Source: Calendula officinalis
Lineage: Eukaryota > Streptophyta > Magnoliopsida > Asterales > Asteraceae
DNA: 64,000 nucleotides
Assembly: GCA_963853835.1 (NCBI GenBank)
Contig: OY970822.1
Span: 46,774,404 to 46,838,403, forward strand
Direction: 5' to 3'
This document shows positions 37,710 to 50,210 of this stretch, piece after piece (position 1 is the stretch's first letter; each line of letters starts with the position of its first letter). A model generated the notes under the pieces. It saw only the letters and a program-made list of their open reading frames with translations, had not been told where the DNA came from and did no database searches. Position numbers and translations under genes: made by a program.

Positions 37710-38022
37710 CTTCCTCCGTATCAAAATAAGTGACACAAATTGGCTTACACGTTTTTTGAGGTAAAAGATTAAAGTAGAGGTTAAAATAGATTAAAGTACA
37801 TAGTTAGTGGAGAACGAGTCCCACTTTTCTTGAATAAAGTGATATTAATGAGTTTTAAAAGTAAAAGTAAGGGTATAAGGGTAATTTCACTTTATTAAAG
37901 TGGATAGTTAGTGGGAATGGGTCCCATTATTTTTACCAAATAAGGAAAGTTTTTAAAGTGTGTCACTTATTTTGATACACCCCAAAATGGAAAGTGTGTC
38001 ACTTATTTTGATACGGAGGAAG
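37710..38022. mobile_element. Stowaway-like MITE 3, inserted near the solo LTR end
   Basis: Termini CTTCCTCCGTATCAAAATAA and complement, TA on both sides. The related LTR at about 28000 (ATTTTGTAACAACTTT) is uninterrupted there. Inner duplicated arm GTGTGTCACTTATTTTGATA occurs twice. Confidence 0.85.
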
Positions 38023-38581
38023 TACAATTTTTTCCAACAGCTTATTAAGTAGTGACCATGTACCCCTTGATTACATGTAAATTTGCCCAGAGTACAAGAT
38101 AAATCTTATTTAGTGAATTTCATAAAAGTGTCACTATACATAACAAAAGTGATATTAAGTGTTGTTAAAGATTATGTACCAAACGGTTTTTGCCCTAATT
38201 GTATAGTGTGTTGCCCTCTATCTTTGTGGTTGAGAGTTCAAGTTCTGTTATAGACATATGTGTTATTTAGAAGTAAATTAGTATAAAAATAACTAAATAT
38301 TATGTAAAAAACAGAACTTTTGTACCTCTTTAAAAAAAATATTTAACTTACATATAAAAAAAACGTGGACAATGGTCGGATAGTTAAAAACCTACAGTAA
38401 TACAAAAAACGTGGGTAATAAAATATTTAACCTTTTAATAACACAAATTTTGCTTAGAAAGTGAGTAAAACATTAAAATCTTGACTTTAATCCATACATT
38501 TGATAAAGTATAAGTAAAAGTTAGTATTTTTTCCTACATGTCTCTTTTTCATGATAAGACGTTTTAAATATGCATATATAG

Positions 38582-38826
38582 ATCATGTTCTCCGCCATCT
38601 GCTCGAGTTGTAGTGATATGGTTCATAAATGGGAACTGCTAACCACCGGAACCGGTTTCAATGAAGTTGATGTATGGCCATATATCGATAATTTAGCTGG
38701 TGATGTGATTTCACGAACAGCGTTTGGAAGTAGTTACGAAGAAGGAAGGAAGATATTTCAAATCCAGAAGGAACAAATCGATCTTGTATTCCAAATGTTG
38801 TTTATCCTTCGTCTCCCTGGAAGAAG
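38582..38826 (+). CDS. CYP72A: P450 exon 3
   Basis: Acceptor GCATATATAG ends at 38581. Encodes FSAICSSCSDMVHKWELL, then DVWPYIDNLAGDVISRTAFG and SSYEEGRKIFQIQKEQ, ending GGAAGAAG|GTAACA (phase 2, splitting the Arg before Phe). Only 17 bp separate it from MITE 4. Confidence 0.85.
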
Positions 38827-38843
38827 GTAACAACTATTAAATA

Positions 38844-39036
38844 CTCCCTCCGTCTCAAAATTATTGTCCACTAGAGAAAAGGCACACAATTTTAAGAAAA
38901 TACAATTATTGCACTGTCTACCAATATAATCTTATATTTACCCACTTATAACTCATATGATCGTTGTAATTTGAAATTGACAATCAATTTGTGACAAACT
39001 AAAATAGTAATGTGGACAATAAAAATGAGAAGGGAG
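38844..39036. mobile_element. Stowaway-like MITE 4 (P450 intron 3)
   Basis: Termini CTCCCTCCGTCTCAAAATTA and a GAGAAGGGAG-containing complement, TA on both sides. CTCCCTCCGT is the typical Stowaway (Tc1/mariner) terminus. It lacks the duplicated inner arm of MITEs 1-3. Confidence 0.8.
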
Positions 39037-39059
39037 TAGTATACTAGGGTTTAAAGTAG

Positions 39060-39215
39060 TTTTTTTGGTAACCTAAGATCCGACCCACTACGCGAGCCGA
39101 TCAATCCCATGACCACATGAGGTATATTTTGTTACTCCTAAAGATTAAACTTGGGGACCTCTTTTGGAAACCAAATGCAATCCACTAGGACACCACTCCT
39201 TGGTTAGGTTTCAAG
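39060..39215 (-). mobile_element. tRNA-derived SINE-like element (P450 intron 3)
   Basis: On the minus strand a box-A-like GTGTCCTAGTGGATTG is followed about 40 nt later by a weak box B (CAAGTTTAATCTTT). The element ends in GTTACC and a short A run (39060-39066). This is a SINE layout; flanking duplications were not established. Confidence 0.4.
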
Positions 39216-39469
39216 TGGTTGGCTCAAGCCTAATATCATAAATGGGACACTTTTATCCATATGTGAATAGTGTGATATTCTTTTTCTTTCATATGTTGAT
39301 TAAAAACATAGTAACAAACAAAACTGATTAAACCCATTTGTAGAAACTGTGAATGAGAGTTACAAATGTAGTAAATCAAAGTCTTACTCAAGATTTTTTT
39401 AACAAGAAAAAAATATTCTTATTTGATTATGGTTAATGTATGTGTTTTGTTCAATTGTTTGAGATTTAG

Positions 39470-40280
39470 GTTCATACCTACGAAAGCAAATAAGAAGTTT
39501 AAACAAAACCATCACGAACTTCAAACTGTGCTAAGGGGTATTATCAACAAGAGGAAAAAGGCAATAGAGACGAGTGAAAGTAATTGTGATGATTTACTCG
39601 GAATCTTGTTAGAATCGAATTTAAAAGAGATTGAAGAACATGGAGTTGGAATGAATATGGAAGACGTGATTGAAGAATGTAAACTATTTTACATGGCGGG
39701 ATCCGAAACAACCTCGAATTTGATTGTGTGGACTATGGTTTGTTTAAGTTTGCATCAAGAATGGCAAATTCGAGCCCGAGAAGAAATACTACAAGTTTTC
39801 GGTTATGGGGAGCTTGATTTTGAAGGTCTAAAGAATCTCAAGATATTAACAATGATACTAAACGAAGTTCTTAGGTTATACCCGCCCGCAACTTTTATGA
39901 CACGGGCGACTCCCAAGAAGACGACGCTTGGGAACATGATGATACCATCGGGTATGCATTTAGCATTAGCTATCATCAATATCCATCACGAGCGTGAAAT
40001 ATGGGGTGAAGATGCAATTGAGTTTAAACCTGAAAGGTTTTCGGGAGGGATTTCGAGTGCAACAAAGGGTAAAGGGTCAAGTCCATTTTTACCATTTGGT
40101 GGTGGTCCTCGTGTTTGTATTGGGCAAAATTTCGCTATGACTGAAGCTAAAGCCGCAATAGCAATGATACTTCAACGTTTCTCATTTGAGCTTTCCCCAT
40201 CTTATAAACATTCTCCTTTTCCTATATTCACTATGCCACCTCAGTTTGGTGCTCATTTGATTCTACACAACATCAGATAG
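39470..40280 (+). CDS. CYP72A: P450 exon 4 (catalytic core)
   Basis: Acceptor GAGATTTAG ends at 39469. Encodes the I helix AGSETTS, EVLRLYPP (ExxR), FKPERF and PFGGGPRVCIGQNFA with the haem-ligand Cys, and ends HLILHNIR then TAG. No intron interrupts LKNLKILTMILNEVLR. All catalytic landmarks are intact. Confidence 0.9.
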
Positions 40281-41542
40281 TTCACATCGTTTTACATATG
40301 TAGTTAATGTACACATTTTATCTAAAACTTCAAAGTTCTTTATGTGATTTGTGTGTCAAATATGAATTTAAAATTTACATATCTTTTATCTTAATATAGA
40401 GTCTACAAATTGTATGTGTCACTAAGGTAAAAATTCTAGAATTTCTTCTGAGTGTTTCGATGTTACTATCAAATTAAAAATCCTAATTAGCTCAAAACAG
40501 TCTTAAAAAAATATATATTATTAGCCAATATTCCAACTCAAGTCCAACCCAAATCATAAATCAAATTAAAAAAAAACCCCCCAAAGTGTGTCTTCTCCAA
40601 AAGTGTCTTAATTATAGGTTTTTCTAACTTTTAGGATTATGAAATTAATATTTATTGTAAGTTTATTGAACTAATTATTTAAAACTTTTTTTATGTATAT
40701 AATAAAACAATATGTTTATGTGATAAAGTGTCTTTGTGTTAAATTTATTTTTTCTTTCGCAAGGGCACCCAACTCGACCCCACCTGTCAGAGGGGCTAGC
40801 CTTTGGACCTTGCAAGTTGCAACCCCTTGATCCTCACATTTCTTTTATCTCTGTAAAAATGATACTACTTTTGGTAGAAAATTTTAGTTTCGCTGAATGT
40901 GTAGGACACGCTTTTATTAATCAAAATTTGATCGTAATAAGACCGACTAGAATAATATTTTAATTAACATGTTAGACCCTTTGGTGATAAACATTAAACG
41001 ATACCCGAATGCCTGAAAATGATGAGCTGAAATTTTTAGTTTCCATCCGCTCGCATATTTTTATAATTTACTGGATCTGAATGTAGATGTAGGCCTACCT
41101 ACAGATCACGTGATGCTGGTTTTGGCTACCAGAAGCCTAGAATGGTTTTGGGCTACCAGAAGCCCAGAAACTATAGACATGAAAATTATACTTCAATTAT
41201 GAAATAAACTATAGACTATAGTCTTCCATGTCAAGAAATTAATTAAACTCAAGTACATTGAACCGAATTTAGAATACACAATTCAAAAATAGGTCGGAGT
41301 ATAGAATAATAACATCATTTTGTCTAATAAAGAAGATCATTTAGTAATTGTCTAATGCCAAGTGCCCTAAATGACTTCTTAGAGTGTAGAGGTTCAATTT
41401 TCCTCGAGTAAATATTTAATAGTTAATTAGGGTATAGTTCAGAAACAACTAAAGTAATAATTATATCGTGTACATCTCAAAATAAGCTTCGTCGCCTTTT
41501 AAAAATTCGTTATAAACAAAAATATTTTTATAAAAAATTATC
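40281..41542. other. Region 3' of the P450 gene, no gene recognised
   Basis: AT-rich. A short direct repeat at 41115-41165 (TTTTGGCTACCAGAAGCC twice, 38 bp apart) is the only structure I see. The ORF at 40736 has no recognisable domain. Confidence 0.4.
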
Positions 41543-41762
41543 TTTTTTTTAACAGCAAGTTAGTAAGTTAGTGGTTCGAGTCTACACAGTGACATCCACA
41601 AGGGGTGGTATGCCTTCCCTCGAACCCTTCACATATGGGGAATAAACCCCACCCACCTTTTAATATCCGAGTTTTACCTCCAACAAGGCTTGAATCCAAG
41701 ATATATTTAAGGAAAACCCCAAGGCTACCCTTAGTGACCAATTGATCTATACCAATTGGTTT
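41543..41762 (-). mobile_element. tRNA-derived SINE, minus strand
   Basis: The minus strand starts near AACCAATTGG, has box-A-like TAGATCAATTGGTC, a box B GGATTCAAGCC about 50 nt on, a GTGGGGTTTATTCCCC body, and ends TTGCTGTT followed by eight A. This is the standard plant SINE structure. Target duplications were not verified. Confidence 0.6.
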
Positions 41763-42105
41763 TATAAAAGTTGAGTTGCATTCAGGGAAGTCCCTTGAAA
41801 TTTTAAAGTCCCAAGGGACAATCTACAGCCATCGGATGAAACACAATCAATGATCAAGATTAACCCAGCAATTACACATCGGGTCCTCCAGCAAAATAAC
41901 CTCAGATCCACTTTTACAAAAACACTAGCGATCTCCGGCGATTTCTAAGGCGCAATCACTGGCGATTTCCAGCGATCTGTAACACAACAAATCATCTAAC
42001 CGATTGCGGTAATTTAATCACAAACATTCAACAACTTTTTTTCTGGAATTCGAGCCCTAATCAAAATCGCGATTTGAATAAATTCGCTCTAATCAATTGT
42101 TATCA

Positions 42106-43815
42106 ATGAATTTAAATCCTAAATCTGTGAATAGCAACGAATCAGAGAAAAAAAACGATGATTTAGGTAAGAAACTACAATTCAAGTTTTATGAAACAGG
42201 TAATAGCTTACAAAAACATATGTGCTTCAAGTTTACAAGCACATGTGTTTGTAAACCGCGAATTGTTTAAATGCGATCTGGTGTGGTTGTTAACCGAAGC
42301 ACATGTGTTTTTGTATAAAAACAGGATACTTTATTACATTACATAAACACATGTGCTTCAAGTTTACAAGCACATGTGTTTGTAAGCTGCGCATTGTTTG
42401 ACTGCGATCTGTTATAAGTGAAGCACATTTGTTTCAAGTAACGAAACAAATGTGTTTCAAGTCACCAAACACATGTGCTTTAGTGTAGATATACACTCCT
42501 TTAATTCGCAAAACAACTGTTCTTAGAGAAGCACATGTGCTTCTAGTAACGAAACACATGTGCTTCAAGTAATGAAGCACATGTGCTTGAGTGTAGATAT
42601 ACACTCCTTTATTTTGCAAAACAACTGTTATTAAAGAAGCACATGTGCTTCCAGTAACGAAAACATGTGCTTCATGACATGAAGCACATGTGCTTGGTTG
42701 TACATTGAAACTCCATTATTTTGCAAAACAACTGTTATTAGTGAAGCACATGTGCTTCCAGTAACGAAACACATGTGCTTCATGAGATGAAGCACATGTG
42801 TTTGGCTGTACATACACACTCCTTAATTTTCAAAAAGACCTGTTATTAGTGAAGCACATGTGCTTCTAGTTTACAAACACATGAGCTTCATAGTTAGGTC
42901 AACACAGAAAAGTATGTAGTTTAAAAACACATGTGCATCTGGTTTAAAAACACATGTGATTATGTTTTCTGATTGATTATATCAATATGCAGCTTCAGGC
43001 GTGAATATCAGTCCGAAACCTGTTAAAGTATTATACATGGATACACCAGGAGGATCTATATATTATGTTCCAATTGTTGATGACAGATTACTACCAATTA
43101 AAGGGCAAAGGTTTAATACAGTTGAAGAGTGTATTGAAATGTATAGAAATTATGTATACAATGGAGGATTTGACATAGTTAGGTCAACACAAAAAAGGAC
43201 AAGGTCAGGTTTAGTAAAAGATAGATATGTTCGGTGCGACAGATATGGTTTACCAAGGAATGTGACTGATGACACCCTCAACGGACAAGAAAACCTTACA
43301 AGAATTAGAAAAACACACACAAGAAAAAAAGGATGCATGGCTCATGTTAGGTTTCTCTGGAATGATCGATTATCAAATTATGAACTTGTTGACTTCGAGG
43401 ATAAACACAATCACAAGTTGATTCCTCAAGAGTATACGCATTTATCTAGGAAAAATAGAAACTTGAAGTATGCTGAACAACTATTTGTATTCAATGCTGC
43501 AAATGCAAACATAGGTCCAACGAAAGCACATCTTCTTTATAGTAATATGAAGGGATGTGAACAGAATGTCAACGGAACAGTTGATGATTTCAGAAATTGG
43601 AAGAGGGATTTAAATGTCTTTATAAATAAAAGTGATGCTCAAATGCTTGTAAATAAGATGGAAGAAAGGAAGAAATATGCACCAGGTTTCTCATTTGAGT
43701 ACAAGATTGAAAAAAGCCAATTACACTCAATATTTTGGGCAGATGAAGTAGCAAAGTGTAACTACAAGGAATTTAGTGATGTCATGTCATTTGATGCTAC
43801 ATATAGAACAAACAG
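42106..43815 (+). CDS. FAR1-domain MULE transposase, N-terminal exons (partial)
   Basis: Exon 1 is 42106-42166 (ATG, 20 codons, donor TTTAG|GTAAGA). Exon 2 is 42993-43815, after ATATCAATATGCAG, in matching phase 1. Together they encode about 294 residues without a stop. The FAR1 DNA-binding domain covers FNTVEECIEMYRNYVYNGGF, DRYVRCDRYG, RKKGCMAHV and EDKHNHKL, the Cys-Cys-His-His pattern of the WRKY/GCM1 fold. The C-terminal SQLHSIFWADEVAKCNY and FSDVMSFDATYRTNR are the start of the MULE transposase domain, with the first catalytic Asp in SFDATY. Exon 2 ends at AACAG|GTACAC, and the rest of the DDE domain is not in the window because intron 2 hosts the Copia element. It could be a transposase or a FAR1-related gene; the TIR nearby favours transposase. 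Confidence 0.8.
42215..42965. repeat. GAAGCACATGTGCTTC palindrome array in transposase intron 1
   Basis: About twenty copies of GAAGCACATGTGCTTC or half-variants (AAACACATGTGTTT, GAAACACATGTGCTTC), joined by repeated spacers such as AGTAACGAAACAC and GTAGATATACACTCCTT and CAAAACAACTGTTATTA. ORFs through it are artefacts. Confidence 0.9.
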
Positions 43816-44230
43816 GTACACATGTGTTTCACAACTTGAAGCACATGTGTTTCGTTATTAGAAGCACACGTGCTTCACTAATAAAAGTTGTTTTGAAAAA
43901 TAAAGGAGTGTATATGAACATCCAAGCACATGTGCTTCAGGTCATGAAGCACATGTGTTTCGTTACTAATAACAGTTCTTTTTGAAAATAAAGGAGTGTA
44001 TATGTATAGCCAAGCACATGTGCTTCATCTCATGAAGCACATGTGTTTCGTTACTGGAAGCACATGTGCTTCACTAATAACAGTTGTTTTGAAAAATAAA
44101 GGAGTTTCAATGTACAACCAAGCACATGTGCTTCAGGTCAGGAAGCACATGTACAACCAAGCACATGTGCTTCAGGTCATGAAGCACATGTGTTTCGTTA
44201 TTAGAAGCACATGTGCTTCACTAATAACAT
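43816..44230. repeat. GAAGCACATGTGCTTC palindrome array at the start of transposase intron 2
   Basis: The same palindromes and spacers as intron 1, but mostly in reverse complement (CTAATAACAGTTGTTTTG, AAATAAAGGAGTGTATAT), beginning six nt after the splice donor. The array is cut by the Copia LTR at 44231 and resumes at 63434. Confidence 0.9.
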
Positions 44231-44706
44231 TGTTAAGGCAAAAAGCCTTACCCCTTTGGGATCTTAAGATAACAAAACAACCTAGAATAGCTTAGTATAA
44301 ACAGTAGAATGAAATAGCTAAGTTTAGGAGTGATACTGAGTTTGGCCAGTATTGGCCACTCAGTATCAGCACTCAGTATTGGAAATCCAATACCGAGTAG
44401 AACTGACTAAGATCAAATCCCTTGATCTTAGCCATTTCCTTAGTTTAGTCCTTCGGTTACTCCTTTGCCCATTATGTAAGATCTCTATATCATTATAAAT
44501 AGAGATCATCTTGCAAAGGAGTACTTACCAATTCACGAACTTACATTCACATACTTTATAATTGATCAGTGGTCTTGTTATTCCGCAACAAGCCACACTT
44601 AGTGGATTTATACATTGACTATATTCTTGTGTTATCACTTTAATATTTCATTAAGTATAATAATCTATCAATTAACATAACAAACCAGAGTTGTTGTGAC
44701 CTAACA
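44231..44706 (+). repeat. Copia 5' LTR (476 bp)
   Basis: Ends TGTTAAGG and CCTAACA. TATAAATAG at 44494-44502 is the likely promoter. An inverted repeat ACTCAGTATTGGA...TCCAATACCGAGT lies at 44371-44398. It lacks a block of about 27 bp present in the 3' LTR. Confidence 0.9.
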
Positions 44707-44708
44707 AC

Positions 44709-44720
44709 TGGTATCAGAGT
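44709..44720 (+). other. Copia primer-binding site (tRNA-iMet)
   Basis: TGGTATCAGAGT two nt after the LTR, complementary to initiator tRNA-Met. Confidence 0.9.
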
Positions 44721-44804
44721 AGGCTAAATTAATCTTTATTTAGTCGATCTATTACCCTGGCAGCCATTCCCTATACTTATCCCTCAAACACTCAAAAATC
44801 CAAA

Positions 44805-47368
44805 ATGTCTACAATCATAGCACCTGTTATGTCTGGTAAGGGAGTGCCCATCTTTGATGGAAAATATTTTCATCAATGGAAGCTTAAAGCTTAGTGATAT
44901 CTTGAATCTATTCACCATGAGATGCTCACTGTGCTTAATGATGGTCCTATCATTCCACAAACCGTGGAACCCGTTGCTGCTACTGATGATGCTCCTGAGA
45001 GCACAAGAACAGTTCCTAAACTGCAACACACCTGGACTGATACTGACCGTCAGTTATTCAGTCTAGACTCCAGAGCAAAGGGAGTGATTGGTAATGCTGT
45101 TACCAAAGAAATACTTAATGCAATTATGAAATTGCCACAGCAAAGGCTATGTGGGATAGCCTATCAGTCACTTATGAAGGCACACCAAAGGTGAAGTTGC
45201 AGAGGAAGAGCAACATGAGAAGGAAGTATGAAAATTTCTTCTCAAGTCCAAATGAAGACATCACTACTCTCTATAACAGGTTCAATAGTGTTATCCATGA
45301 TTTAATCAGTGTAGGCATTGTGAAGGAGGAATGAGAGCTTGTTCAAAAGTTCTTGGATAGTCTTCCTCAACAATTTCTTGACATGACCAATTCTGTCAAT
45401 GCTGCTAACAACATTGAGTCATACACTCTTCAAACTTTGTATGGTTTAATGTTGAATCATGAGGAGAATAATGCTGCAAGACTGATCAACTGGAAGAAAA
45501 CTGATAAGTCTTCCACTGGCATGGTTATAATTGTGCAACATGCATATACTGTAACTGAGCCTGAAGAACCAGAAGTTGATCTTGCTGATGCTGAGGCAGA
45601 AGAGCTTGAAACCCAAATGACTCTCATGTCTATGAAGCTGGATCAGTTGAAAAAGAAGAGGCTTGGTGTTAGCTCTTCCAATACTGACCCAAGATCAGGT
45701 CTTTGCTATAGGTGTGGAAAGCCTGGGCACATTGCTGCTAACTGTCATACTAAGTCAACTGAAACTGATCAGAACGACAAGATTGCATACCGAGCTAAAC
45801 GGTATAGAGACAAGTATGTCAAGCTAAAGAACTGGAGCAAGGGCAAGAATGCAGCAGGGAATGGAGCACCTCTTCAAGCTCTTTACTCTGAAGCTTGGAT
45901 GGATGAAGAGCTCAGTGATGATGAGGAAGAGGTTGAAAACAAAGCCTTTATGGCTTTCACTGAAGATGATTTGAATAGCTCCTTTGAAAAGGACATCAAA
46001 GAAGCTGAGAGGATGAGTGTTCATACTGATTGGGATTCCACTCAGTTGTACAAGGTGAGTTCCTTTCAAACTTATTCAGTGAATGAAAAAGAAAATATTT
46101 TTGAGTATATGATTGTTGATCTTAAAACATTAGTACAAAGAGAAAAAGCTTTAAAATTAACAATTCTTGAACTTGAAAGGGTAAATAATGAACACTTAGA
46201 TAAATTAGCAACATTTAAAGATTTAGAACTAAATTTTTTAAACTTACAAGACATGAACCAAAGATTAGCTGATAAAGCTCATTTACACAAATTAGAAAAA
46301 GAAAAATTTGAAAACCAGTGTAAATCTTGGGGAAATGCTTCTATTAAATTAAATAAATGTCTAAATCAACAATTTCCAGAAAATGTGAGGGCTGCACTTG
46401 GTGTTGATCCTCAGTTAAAAAATAGAAATAATTTTGCTGATTTATTTAAAGAATTTTCTGATATGAACCCTATTCAGTTTGTAAAAGCAAAAACTTTTTG
46501 TGAAGTTGGATGTCAAACTGAATCAGATGATGAGGATAAAATCATTTTTGAAAAACCAATTGGTCCTTCTATCTGTTCTAAGTGCTATACTGAACTACAA
46601 GAGCTCAGTATTGAATTTCCTGAAAAAGAAATTTCTGATACTGACCTCGAAGTTGTGCAGTATGATACTTCTGCTGTTCCTCCATTTGAACTTTTATTTA
46701 ACACAACTACTTTTGAGATATATAACGAAAATAAAACCACCTCTACTCAAAATGTTCTATCTAATACTGAGGTTGCAGGAACAGACAAGTCAACTACTCA
46801 AGAATTTAAAGAACCTGTTCAAGTTGTCATTCTAAAACATGATAACAAGAAAACAACTTCAACAGGATCTTCAAGTGGCAAAAACAAGAAGTTGAATATT
46901 AAAAAGACTTCTTTGTCAAATAAAAATAAGACCCCAGAACCATCTCCTTCAAAACCAGTTAAACATAACATTAAAACTCCATTAAAAAATGACAAAAATA
47001 ACATTTTGAAATCTATTGGTGATCAGATCAAAGTCTTAAGTCAAAAGTTTGCAAAACTTACTCATACTGATCAACCAAAAGTCAAATAATTTTCTAAAAT
47101 TCCTTATGAAAACATGTTCAGAAACAGACCTAGAAAATGTTATAGATGTCATCACACTGGTCATAAAGGAGATGAATGCTGGACTGATCTCTCAAGTCCT
47201 AGGTACTCAGTACCAAAGAAAAGGAGAGAAACTAAGTCAGTATCACCCAAGAAAACCTCCAAGGTTTCCCCTGAAGTGATACAGACCTCTTCAACTAAAG
47301 AGATCAAGTCTACCCCTGTTTCTCCTACCAAAGGTCCCATTCAAAAATGGGTTCCTAAAAGGAACTAA
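44805..47368 (+). pseudogene. Copia Gag, broken
   Basis: ATG at 44805 (MSTIIAPVMSGKGVPIFDGK, the usual Copia gag start). Two tandem stops follow at 44892-44897, a frameshift near 45140, TGA at 45332-45334 (probably CGA originally) and TAA at 47087-47089. The UBN2-type capsid region spans about 45100-45480. The first zinc knuckle CYRCGKPGHIAANC is at about 45707-45748. A long coiled, Lys/Glu-rich middle follows (46080-46330). A second knuckle CYRCHHTGHKGDEC is at about 47138-47179. Gag packages the element RNA. Two knuckles about 480 residues apart make this Gag unusually long for Copia. Confidence 0.8.
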
Positions 47369-47391
47369 TCCTTATTTTGTGTCTTGTGCAG

Positions 47392-47760
47392 GGTGACAGA
47401 AAATGGTACTTAGATAGTGGCTGCTCAAGACACATGACTGATAGTATGGAGTACCTTCTAAATTATACCTAGAGAAGGGTCCTTCTGTCAAGTTTGGAGA
47501 TGATTCAATTGGAAAAACAAGAGGGTATGGAGTAATCAAAGCAGGCAACATAACTTTTAAAAGAGTTGCATATGTAGAGGGTCTTAAACACAATCTGCTC
47601 AGTATCAGTCAGATTTGTGATGATGACAATGAAGCTCGTTTCAGAAAGGTTGCAGGAATCATCTACAATGATAAAGGGCAACCTGTACTCATTGCTATAA
47701 GAGAAAAAGACGTCTATGTAGTCAACCTATCTGAAATAGACCCTACTATTCGAGTTTGCC
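47392..47760 (+). pseudogene. Copia aspartic protease region
   Basis: WYLDSGCSRHMTD at about 47403-47441 carries the Copia protease active site Asp-Ser-Gly-Cys. A TAG at about 47469 and a frameshift follow, after which the family motif VEGLKHNLLSISQICD appears (47574-47620). It would cleave Gag-Pol. Confidence 0.75.
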
Positions 47761-47769
47761 TGCTTTCTA

Positions 47770-48700
47770 AAGTCAAGCCAGAACTTCACTGGTTATGGCA
47801 CAAGAAACTTTCTCACATAAACTTCAGAAACATAAATGAGCTCAGTATGAAGAAACTGGTGAGAGGGCTGCCCACTATTACTTATTCAAAAGATAAGTTA
47901 TGCTCAGCATGTGAAATGGGCAAGCAGAAGAAGAGTTCATTCAAGTCAAAGGTCAATCACTCCATTAATGAACCTCTTACAATGATACATATGGATCTTT
48001 TTAGTCCCATCAGCACACCACCATTGGCCAAAAAGATCTATATTTTAGTCTTAGTAGATGAATTCTCAAGATATACTTGGGTCATTTTTCTCAAGACTAA
48101 ATCAGATGCAACAACAGAAATCATTGCCTTCATCAAAAGAGAAGAACTTCAGAAAGGCAACAAGGTCAAGCAACTTAGAAGTGACCATGGTACTGAGTTT
48201 AAGAACTCAGTCCTAACAGATTTCTGTGAAGAAAAAGGAATTGTACAAAACTTCTCTGCAGCCTACACACCACAATAAAATGGTGTTGTAGAAAGAAAGA
48301 ATAGAACATTAATTGAAGCTGCAAGAACTTTGTTATGCCATGCTGGACTGGCATCGGATTTCTGGGCAGAAGCTGTCAAATGTGCCAATTTTACTCAGAA
48401 CAGAGCTACAATCGTCCAGAGACATCTAAAGACTCCTTATGAGTTATACAATGGCAAGGTTCCTAATATGGACTACTTCCACATCTTTGGGAGCAAGTGT
48501 TTTGTACTCAGTACTAAACAAAATCTAAACAAATTTGCTCCCAAAGCAAATGAAGGTGTGTTCATGGGCTACTCTCCACATTCTAAAGCTTTCAGAGTGT
48601 ATATCATCTCAACTAAGATGATTGTAGAATCCATTCATGTCACGTTTGATGAAGACCAGAATGAGCTTTCTACCTCAGCAACAGAAGACATCAGTGGCAT
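47770..48700 (+). pseudogene. Copia integrase
   Basis: Zinc-binding HHCC module: LWHKKLSHINF (about 47793) and CSACEMGKQ (about 47902). Catalytic core: Asp in IHMDLFSP (about 47992), Asp in RSDHGTEF (about 48180) and Glu in VVERKNR (about 48290). A TAA at 48276-48278 replaces the second Gln of the invariant PQQNG. It then runs through FWAEAVKCANFTQNR and the VFMGYSPHSKAFRVY block. It would insert element cDNA into the host genome. Confidence 0.85.
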
Positions 48701-49199
48701 AAAAAATTTATGCAATCCAGAAAACTCAATTGCTGAACAGCCCAAGTCTCACCCATACTATGTTGATCATGGTATGAGTGACACTGATCAAGAGAAAACT
48801 CAGTCTAACTCTAATATATCAAATTCTGAGGTTCCCATAACTGAGAACCCCAATACTGAGTTCCCAATACTTGATCTGAAAAATTCCACCTATGAAGAAG
48901 GTGAATCTTCCAGTACCCTTCAAGAATCCACCTCAGATTTGCAAAATCAAGAAGAACAGCAACCAGAATTGTCTGATACTGACCAGAATTCAACTCAGTA
49001 TCATACAGACAACACATCAGTACAACAAGAAATTGTTGACCTTGTTTCAAATGCTCCCTTAGGAAACAATCTACGGGAACACAGAGATCATCCACATTCT
49101 AATATTATTGGTCCAATTGAACAAGGTGTCCAAACAAGAAGAAAGTTAGAGTTTGAACCCCAAGCAACTGCAAATTTTTGCTTCTTCTCAAGCTTCTTA

Positions 49200-50210
49200 T
49201 CTACCATGGAACCAAAGAAAGCTGATGAAGCTTTATTAGATGAAGACTGGGTAGAAGCTATGCAAGAAGAATTGACAGAGTTTGAAAGAAACAAAGTTTG
49301 GAACTTAGTACCACCCCCTGCTGGCAAAACTATCATTGGTATTAAGTGGGTGTTCAGAAACAAAATGGACAAGGATGGTGTTGTCATTAGAAACAAAGCT
49401 AGACTGGTTGCTCAGGGTTACATGCAAGAAGAAGGCATTGACTATGATGAAACTTTTGCACCAGTTGCAAGAATTGAAGCTATTAGGCTGTATCTTGCAT
49501 ATGCAGCTTTTAAGAACTTCAAAGTCTATCAGATGGATGTCAAGAGTGCCTTCCTCAATGGAAAACTACAAGAGGAGGTTTAAGTTACACAACCACCAGG
49601 TTTTGTTGATCCTAAATTTCCAAATTATGTTTTCAAGCTTGATAAAGCTTTGTATGGGCTCAAACAAGCTCCCAGAGCCTGGTATGATACCCTGACTGAG
49701 TACTTAATTGAAAATGAATTTATAAGAGGTAAAATTGACAAAACTTTATTTTCAAAAAGGAAAGGTTCTGACATCTTACTTATTCAGATATATGTAGATG
49801 ACATTATCTTTGGTTCCACTGACAAGTCAATGTGTGACTGGTTTGCTAAGATTATGTCATCTCAGTATCATATGAGTATGATGGGTGAACTTACTTATTT
49901 ACTTGGCTTACAAGTTGATCAAAAGCCTGATGGCACTTTTATTAATCAAAGTAAGTATGTGCATGACATGCTCAAGAAATATAAATTTGAAAATTTATCT
50001 TCCATGCACACTCCTATGGGTAATCAGGATAAAATAAGTAAAGATGAAACTGGTAAACCAGTATGTCAATCCACATACCGAGGTATGATTGGTTCTTTAC
50101 TTTACTTAACAGCTAGCAGGCCTGATATCATGTTTGCAACTTGTTTGTGTGCTCGGTATCAGGCTGATCCTAAAGAATCACATATGAAAGCTGTTAAGCG
50201 CATTTTTTGA
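49200..50210 (+). pseudogene. Copia reverse transcriptase
   Basis: Starts with WVEAMQEELTEFERNKVW and GIKWVFRNKMDKDG. Includes KARLVAQGYMQEEGIDYDET, QMDVKSAFLNG (first catalytic Asp), LYGLKQAPRAWYD and the YVDD box at 49791-49802. TAA at 49581-49583 sits where the family has Tyr (EEVYV), and TGA at 50208-50210 where it has Arg (RIFRYL). Otherwise full length. Confidence 0.9.

Noticed and set aside
43776..44295. ORFs with repeated QAHVLQVMKHMCFV
   Set aside because: Translations of the GAAGCACATGTGCTTC intronic palindromes.
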